Assembly (NCBI GenBank): GCA_903934195.1
Contig: CAIZMV010000016.1
Location: 1-9,160, forward strand
From: an uncultured Acidimicrobiaceae bacterium
GTDB taxonomy: Bacteria; Actinomycetota; Acidimicrobiia; Acidimicrobiales; Ilumatobacteraceae
Direction of reading: 5' to 3'
DNA: 9,160 nt
Under the pieces are notes generated by a model. The model ran no database searches. It had not been told where the DNA came from and was given only the letters and a program-made list of their open reading frames with translations. The position numbers and the translations under genes were made by a program. Shown piece after piece: positions 6,088 to 9,160 of this stretch; positions within the stretch are counted from its first letter, which is position 1, and each line of letters begins with the position of its first letter.

Positions 6088-6726
6088 ATGGTTGTGAGAA
6101 GAACCCAAGCCATGATCGGTGACAGTGCAATCCACCCGACGCGTGCACTCATCATTGCGGAAGCTTCAGAGATTATGAAGAGAAACTTCGTGGCTAGTTT
6201 TCATATTGATGACTTACTTGCAGCCACCGGTCTAACCCGGGGTGCGATTTACCATCACTTCAAAAATGTGGAGGAAGTCATTGATTCTGCTCTGGCGGCT
6301 ATTTATGTAGAAGGCATGAACCAGAACATTGAATTGGTGAAGAACGTGCTTGGCTCAGCAAAAACTTTTGAACAATTCAAAGACGGCGTATTTAAAGCGA
6401 ACGAAATGTATGTCAATAATGACTTGCTACAAGTTGTCAGAAAATTGCGTGCATATGCAATGGCCTCTTCAGCTACAGCTGGAGAATTGGCAGCAACGAT
6501 TGCTCGTGCACAACAAAACTTGACCGATGAATACATAGCCGTAATCTCTGAAGCTCAAAAACAGGGATGGACACGAAGTGATATCCAACCCGAGGCACTA
6601 GCTGTTTTCATTCAGGCATACAGCTTTGGAATCATTATTGATGATGTCTCAGAAAATCACCTTGACAAGAAGGCTTGGTCGACAATAATCGAAAGCTTTT
6701 TCGAGAAATGTGTATTCAAGAATTGA
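6088..6726 (+). CDS. TetR/AcrR-family transcriptional regulator (paralog 2)
   Basis: A 212-residue TetR-family regulator. The helix-turn-helix spans about residues 18-63, with the recognition-helix signature LTRGAIYHHF (49-58). The ligand domain follows. The C-terminal segment 159-187 (GWTRSDI-P-ALAVFIQA-G-IIDDV) shares about 17 of 29 positions with the equivalent segment of the first TetR. The Lys/Asn-richer composition of this copy, compared with the Arg-rich first copy, points to an old duplication rather than a recent one. The gene is divergent from the TolB/OmpA-like gene, with the CATAC-N5-GTATG dyad between them, so autorepression and control of that gene is the simplest model. It is convergent with the ASCH gene after a 9-bp gap. 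The ligand is unknown. Confidence 0.93.
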   Translation: MVVRRTQAMIGDSAIHPTRALIIAEASEIMKRNFVASFHIDDLLAATGLTRGAIYHHFKNVEEVIDSALAAIYVEGMNQNIELVKNVLGSAKTFEQFKDGVFKANEMYVNNDLLQVVRKLRAYAMASSATAGELAATIARAQQNLTDEYIAVISEAQKQGWTRSDIQPEALAVFIQAYSFGIIIDDVSENHLDKKAWSTIIESFFEKCVFKN

Positions 6727-6735
6727 CGATATTTG

Positions 6736-7128
6736 TCAAATGAGATCGAAATAGACAGTCACGATGAGAGTGTCGTCAGTAACTGTTTCGCCAACACGGG
6801 TCCAAAATGCAAGATGGCTTGCACGAAAATCCGCAGCATTCATGTCGCCTTCTGCTTCGGCAAGTGCTAACTCGTCGGGGACATCTGCGAATCGCAGTAC
6901 CTCCACCCGAGTTACTTTCATTGTGCCAACGTGCTTACCGTCGTTGTCAACGATTGCTAGCAATTCACCAACATGTTCAATTGGCTCGCCTTCAGACTCG
7001 TAGTCACCGATAAGAAGACCGGCAGTTGCGCGCTTATTGCCATGAAGGATGAGGTTGACCAGTTTCTCGCGTGAGGGGCCAGGTGTTCCGAACTCAATAG
7101 TGCGCATGCCGTCTATTCGTTCGAACAT
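6736..7128 (-). CDS. ASCH-domain protein
   Basis: A 130-residue protein with an ASCH (ASC-1 homology) domain, a PUA-like beta-barrel associated with RNA binding. One branch of the family (YqfB) hydrolyses N4-acetylcytidine. The visible signature is GNKRATAGL (30-38), with Lys32 and Arg33 in the conserved basic loop. It is followed by YESEGEPI, GELLAIVDNDGKHVGTMKVTRVE (54-76), and the C-terminal HLAFW (105-109) with Glu91 and Glu93 in the variable region. The length is normal for single-domain bacterial ASCH proteins. The start at 7128 is supported by TAAGAT lying exactly 6 nt upstream, which suggests a leaderless mRNA; a second ATG at 7107 has no ribosome-binding site. The substrate is not known. 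It is monocistronic, and convergent with tetR 2. Confidence 0.82.
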   Translation of the reverse strand: MFERIDGMRTIEFGTPGPSREKLVNLILHGNKRATAGLLIGDYESEGEPIEHVGELLAIVDNDGKHVGTMKVTRVEVLRFADVPDELALAEAEGDMNAADFRASHLAFWTRVGETVTDDTLIVTVYFDLI

Positions 7129-7140
7129 CAGTGCATCTTA
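7129..7140 (-). promoter_or_regulatory. Candidate leaderless promoter -10 box of the ASCH gene
   Basis: TAAGAT on the minus strand (7140 to 7135), then six bases, then ATG at 7128. No Shine-Dalgarno is present. This predicts transcription start at the A of the start codon. Confidence 0.5.
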
Positions 7141-7202
7141 GGCAATTGATTTCTAGCGAAGGAATGTGTGACTAGACAAAACCTGTTCATCAAGGTAACT
7201 TG

Positions 7203-7430
7203 ATGGATGTGGATCCGGTCATCCTTGAAAGTGCTCGCAAGCATGGCATTACAAGCGAAGACATGATTCACGCATATCACCACCCGATTCGGGTGTTTCA
7301 GTTAGATGACTTGACAATGTTGATTGGACCTGACCGTTCAACACGTCTCTTGGAAATCGGCTTAAGCACTGGAGAAGGTGTTGAATTCATCGTTCATGCC
7401 ATGTTGGCTCGACCAAAATATTTAAGGTGA
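7203..7430 (+). CDS. Small toxin-like protein, first gene of a two-gene TA-like module
   Basis: A 75-residue protein with no signal peptide or membrane segment. Recognisable stretches are ESARKHGI (9-16), an Asp-Met-Ile-HAY helix (20-25), LTMLIGPDRSTRLLEIGL (37-54) and the C-terminal VHAMLARPKYLR (64-75). This layout of a KHG helix, a beta-sheet with GPD, and HAM-RPK-L at the end resembles small actinobacterial proteins often annotated as BrnT/RelE-like toxins; I could not confirm the family. The start ATG 7203 has AAGG (7192-7195) 7 nt upstream; a TTG at 7200 is less likely. The stop at 7430 lies 5 bp before the start of an HTH protein, so the pair is translationally linked. The toxin role is inferred from size and context. 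Confidence 0.72.
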   Translation: MDVDPVILESARKHGITSEDMIHAYHHPIRVFQLDDLTMLIGPDRSTRLLEIGLSTGEGVEFIVHAMLARPKYLR

Positions 7431-7435
7431 TTCGT

Positions 7436-7708
7436 ATGCCCCGTTCAATTCAAGACATTCTCGATCATGCAAACGAACTCGCTCAGCGATTTGAAGATTT
7501 CGATTCTGATGAAGCCGAAGAAATCTCTGTTGAGGAGTATCTTCTCGAGCGAGCAGTGGTCGCTAGGGCGCGATGCGAACAACAAATTCTTTATGCTGTC
7601 GCAAAGGCACGTGGAGCTGAACTTTCTTGGCAGAAAATTGGGGAACTGTTAGGGACATCCGCGCAAGCAGCGCACCAGCGTTACGGTGTCTTCCTAGAAT
7701 CTGCGTAG
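7436..7708 (+). CDS. Small helix-turn-helix protein, candidate antitoxin partner
   Basis: A 90-residue protein. The N-terminal half is acidic (EDFDSDEAEEISVEEYL, 20-36), and the C-terminal part has a helix-turn-helix, SWQKIGELLGTSAQAAHQRYG (64-84), of the kind seen in sigma-like and small DNA-binding proteins. ATG 7436 is chosen because AAGGTGA (7424-7430) lies 5 nt upstream. A GTG at 7427 that overlaps the preceding stop is possible, and would add three residues (M-I-R). The tight spacing after the 75-residue gene, and a DNA-binding domain in the second gene, fit a toxin-antitoxin pair in toxin-first order. It could equally be a simple regulator with a partner of unknown function. The gene is convergent with the YciI-like gene. 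Confidence 0.75.
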   Translation: MPRSIQDILDHANELAQRFEDFDSDEAEEISVEEYLLERAVVARARCEQQILYAVAKARGAELSWQKIGELLGTSAQAAHQRYGVFLESA

Positions 7709-7726
7709 ATTTCCAGTGCTAAATAG

Positions 7727-8059
7727 TTAGCGAAGGAATGGTCGCACTTCGATGGGTCTGTTACATGCCTTTGACGCTTCAGCGGCCAACGCATGCGCTA
7801 CGGAGTCGTTCTCGGCCTCAATTATCCAGAAGCCAGCCATAAACAAGTCAGAGTCCACAACAGGTCCGTGCGTAATGGAGTCGCGAGTACCTCTGAAGTC
7901 AAACACAACGGCCTGATCAGGTGTTGCGATTCCGGCTGCCATTATTCGTTGGCCAGCAGCCTCGATCTTCTCATTAAAGGAATCAATCGCTGTCATCTCG
8001 TCGTGGTCGGCGAGTACTTCGCCCGTTCGGTTTGCAATGACGGCAAATAGGTAACGCAT
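7727..8059 (-). CDS. YciI/DGPF-like (YCII-related) small protein
   Basis: A 110-residue protein with the alpha-beta ferredoxin-like fold expected of YCII-related proteins. The signature region is HGPVVDSDLFMAGFWIIEAEND (64-85), followed by the closing IEVRPFL (103-109). The family's DGPF motif appears as HGPV, so Asp is replaced by His. The N-terminal strand MRYLFAVIAN and the helix 25-41 complete the domain. The biochemical role is not established for most family members. The start ATG 8059 has no Shine-Dalgarno but has TAGAAT exactly 6 nt upstream, suggesting leaderless expression. It is divergent from the short DUF4287 gene across only 45 bp, and convergent with the HTH gene after an 18-bp gap. 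Confidence 0.8.
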   Translation of the reverse strand: MRYLFAVIANRTGEVLADHDEMTAIDSFNEKIEAAGQRIMAAGIATPDQAVVFDFRGTRDSITHGPVVDSDLFMAGFWIIEAENDSVAHALAAEASKACNRPIEVRPFLR

Positions 8060-8071
8060 GTTTTGATTCTA
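8060..8071 (-). promoter_or_regulatory. Candidate leaderless promoter -10 box of the YciI-like gene
   Basis: TAGAAT (8071 to 8066 on the minus strand), then six bases, then ATG at 8059. It is one of two back-to-back promoters in a 45-bp gap. Confidence 0.52.
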
Positions 8072-8092
8072 ACTTCATGCGAAATCTCTCAT

Positions 8093-8104
8093 TAAAATCA
8101 TCTG
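8093..8104 (+). promoter_or_regulatory. Candidate leaderless promoter -10 box of the short DUF4287 gene
   Basis: TAAAAT (8093-8098) followed by six bases and ATG 8105, with no Shine-Dalgarno. It mirrors the minus-strand promoter of the neighbour. Confidence 0.55.
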
Positions 8105-8317
8105 ATGGCAGAAAAGAAGATCACTGGCCCAGCCTCTTACTTTCCTTCGATTGAGAAGAAGTACGGAAAGCCAATATCACATTGGAAATCTCTACTGAAG
8201 AAGATGAAGAACGCGAAGCATTCCGAGATGGTTGCGATGTTGAAGACTGAACACGAGATGGGCCACGGTCATGCAAACGCAATTGTTGCTCACTTCCGTG
8301 CCGAAGAGGGCTTGTAG
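8105..8317 (+). CDS. Stand-alone DUF4287 protein
   Basis: A 70-residue protein, essentially one DUF4287 domain: YFPSIEKKYGKPISHW (12-27), a Lys-rich helix (KSLLKKMKNAK), and the closing HANAIVAHFRAE (56-67). It is strongly basic in the middle. Over 56 aligned positions about 26 are identical to the N-terminal domain of the gene at 8336-8884. No biochemical function is established for the domain; its Lys-rich character and HANA-HFR motif suggest ligand or nucleic-acid binding, but this is a guess. The start is fixed by the leaderless-type -10 box. It is convergent with its larger relative, with an 18-bp gap. Confidence 0.83.
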   Translation: MAEKKITGPASYFPSIEKKYGKPISHWKSLLKKMKNAKHSEMVAMLKTEHEMGHGHANAIVAHFRAEEGL

Positions 8318-8335
8318 CGCCCCCTTGACCGGTCC

Positions 8336-8884
8336 TTATTCAGCAAGGCGGGCTTTCACCATTGCGCGCAAAAGAGCAGCATCTACTTTCCAGTCGACAG
8401 GCACGATAAACGTGTTTTTATTGACCTTGTAGCCGGCCAACTTTGATTCCATTGACTCAAGCACATCGGAACTAAACGGGTTCAGTGTGAGGTGATTCTT
8501 AGAAGCAGATAGCCCAAAGACGTACTTACCGTCGATGCGCAACATGGGTTGATTCCAGGCAATGACTAGTTCAAGTTTGGGGTATTTCTCCATGATGGTT
8601 GAGAAAATCAGTTCAGCAGTTTTCTTCTTCTGCGGATCTAGTTGCGCGAAGAACTGTTTCGGAGTTGAGAATCGTTTCGATGTTGTGGAGCCCCGAAAAT
8701 GCATTACAACGGCATTTGCATGCGCCTGACTGAAACCATGGTTCTCGCGTAAGTACGCAATCTGCTCGGGATACTTGGCGTCAGTCAGTTCGCCAAGTTC
8801 GCTGAGGAAGTGCGAAACAGGTTGACCGTGTTTCTTTTCGATTGCAGGAAAGAACTTCGAGCGGTCTCCGCTTGCGTCAGTCAT
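8336..8884 (-). CDS. DUF4287-DUF1801 (YdhG-like) two-domain protein
   Basis: A 182-residue protein. Residues about 11-66 are a DUF4287 domain (FFPAIEKKHGQPVSHF, then AHANAVVMHFR). Residues about 76-180 are a DUF1801/YdhG-like domain, recognised from ELVIAWNQPMLRIDGKYVFG (105-124), an SKNHLTLNPF strand (128-137) and the C-terminal VDAALLRAMVKARL. DUF1801 proteins resemble the frataxin/YdhG fold and are often small stress-associated proteins; the function here is unknown. The gene starts 11 bp after the stop of the glutaredoxin gene with no ribosome-binding site or -10 box, so it is probably the second cistron of that operon and translationally coupled. The alignment with the 8105 protein supports this start. 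Confidence 0.83.
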   Translation of the reverse strand: MTDASGDRSKFFPAIEKKHGQPVSHFLSELGELTDAKYPEQIAYLRENHGFSQAHANAVVMHFRGSTTSKRFSTPKQFFAQLDPQKKKTAELIFSTIMEKYPKLELVIAWNQPMLRIDGKYVFGLSASKNHLTLNPFSSDVLESMESKLAGYKVNKNTFIVPVDWKVDAALLRAMVKARLAE

Positions 8885-8895
8885 TGCGGAGAGGG

Positions 8896-9141
8896 TTAGA
8901 GACCGAGGTGCTCTTTAACTTTTGCCACTGATGGGTTTGTCATTGACGTTCCATCGTTGAATACAAGAGTGGGGACCGTGCGATTGCCATTGTTGATGGA
9001 CTCAATCAATGCAGCTGCATTCTCGTCTGACTCGATGTCGATCTGTGTGAAAGGGATACCGGATTTTTCAAGGTCTGACTTCAGACGCTTGCAAGGGCCG
9101 CACCAAGTGGTGCTGTACATGGTGAGAACTGGTGTCGACAT
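8896..9141 (-). CDS. Mycoredoxin-like glutaredoxin (actinobacterial GlrX family)
   Basis: An 81-residue thioredoxin-fold redoxin: MYSTTWCGPC (8-17) with active-site Cys14 and Cys17, a cis-Pro loop TVPTLVF (55-61; Pro57), and TNPS (68-71) with the C-terminal helix VKEHLGL. The layout matches actinobacterial mycoredoxin (GlrX_actino), which reduces mixed disulfides with mycothiol. The active site is CGPC, whereas the studied mycoredoxin-1 has CGYC, so a more thioredoxin-like or NrdH-like activity is possible. It is cytoplasmic, with no signal peptide. TACACT (9154 to 9149, minus strand) lies 7 nt before ATG 9141, so the mRNA may have at most one leader base. It leads an operon with the DUF4287-DUF1801 gene, 11 bp downstream. 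Confidence 0.88.
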   Translation of the reverse strand: MSTPVLTMYSTTWCGPCKRLKSDLEKSGIPFTQIDIESDENAAALIESINNGNRTVPTLVFNDGTSMTNPSVAKVKEHLGL

Positions 9142-9154
9142 ATGAGTCAGTGTA
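9142..9154 (-). promoter_or_regulatory. Candidate near-leaderless promoter -10 box of the glutaredoxin gene
   Basis: TACACT followed by seven bases and ATG. The -35 region lies beyond the right edge and cannot be judged. Confidence 0.42.
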
Positions 9155-9160
9155 GGACTA

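Noticed and set aside
8327..8334. GACCGGTC palindrome between the convergent DUF4287 genes as operator or terminator
   Set aside because: It is only 8 bp, has no loop or T-run, and is likely to occur by chance.

Overview
The window looks like chromosomal DNA from a free-living actinobacterium, perhaps a member of the class Acidimicrobiia (Ilumatobacter-like). This is inferred from gene content: an actinobacterial-type glutaredoxin (mycoredoxin family), Thr-rich linkers in exported proteins, a TolB-like/OmpA-like surface protein, short single-gene transcription units, and several genes whose -10 box sits so close to the ATG that their mRNAs should be leaderless. GC looks close to one half by eye. 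I see no tRNA, rRNA, insertion sequence, integrase or CRISPR array. No gap between genes exceeds 300 bases; the largest, 810-1050, holds a TetR operator-like dyad and a long leader.

Left part (1-3330): a truncated minus-strand gene for a secreted delta-60 repeat protein runs off the left edge. It is divergent from a TetR regulator (1051-1683), which is followed on the same strand by a membrane fatty-acid desaturase-type enzyme (1815-2807) and a TrmO/TsaA-type tRNA methyltransferase (2875-3330).

Middle (3355-6726): a minus-strand pair encodes an exported TolB-like/OmpA-like protein and a DUF2202 ferritin-like lipoprotein. It is divergent from a second TetR regulator (6088-6726). The two TetR genes are clear paralogs. 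Each is separated from a divergent gene for an exported protein by a near-identical palindrome, CATAC-N5-GTATG (within 884-900 and 5974-5988), and each has the same GGGTGGAAA ribosome-binding region. This duplicated regulator/operator/surface-protein arrangement is the most interesting signal in the window.

Right part (6736-9141): a run of small, mostly monocistronic genes in alternating orientation. They encode an ASCH-domain protein, a two-gene toxin-antitoxin-like pair (75-aa basic-motif protein plus 90-aa HTH protein), a YciI/DGPF-like protein, a stand-alone DUF4287 protein, a DUF4287-DUF1801 fusion and a mycoredoxin-like glutaredoxin. The two DUF4287 genes are convergent and 18 bp apart. 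The YciI-like and short DUF4287 genes share a 45-bp divergent promoter region in which each -10 box lies exactly 6 nt from its ATG.

As a working model, the two TetR proteins read the same or overlapping signals and control envelope genes (delta-60 protein, OmpA-like protein, possibly the desaturase). The right-hand genes look like small housekeeping, stress and redox functions. All functional statements come from reading the sequence; no database search was run.
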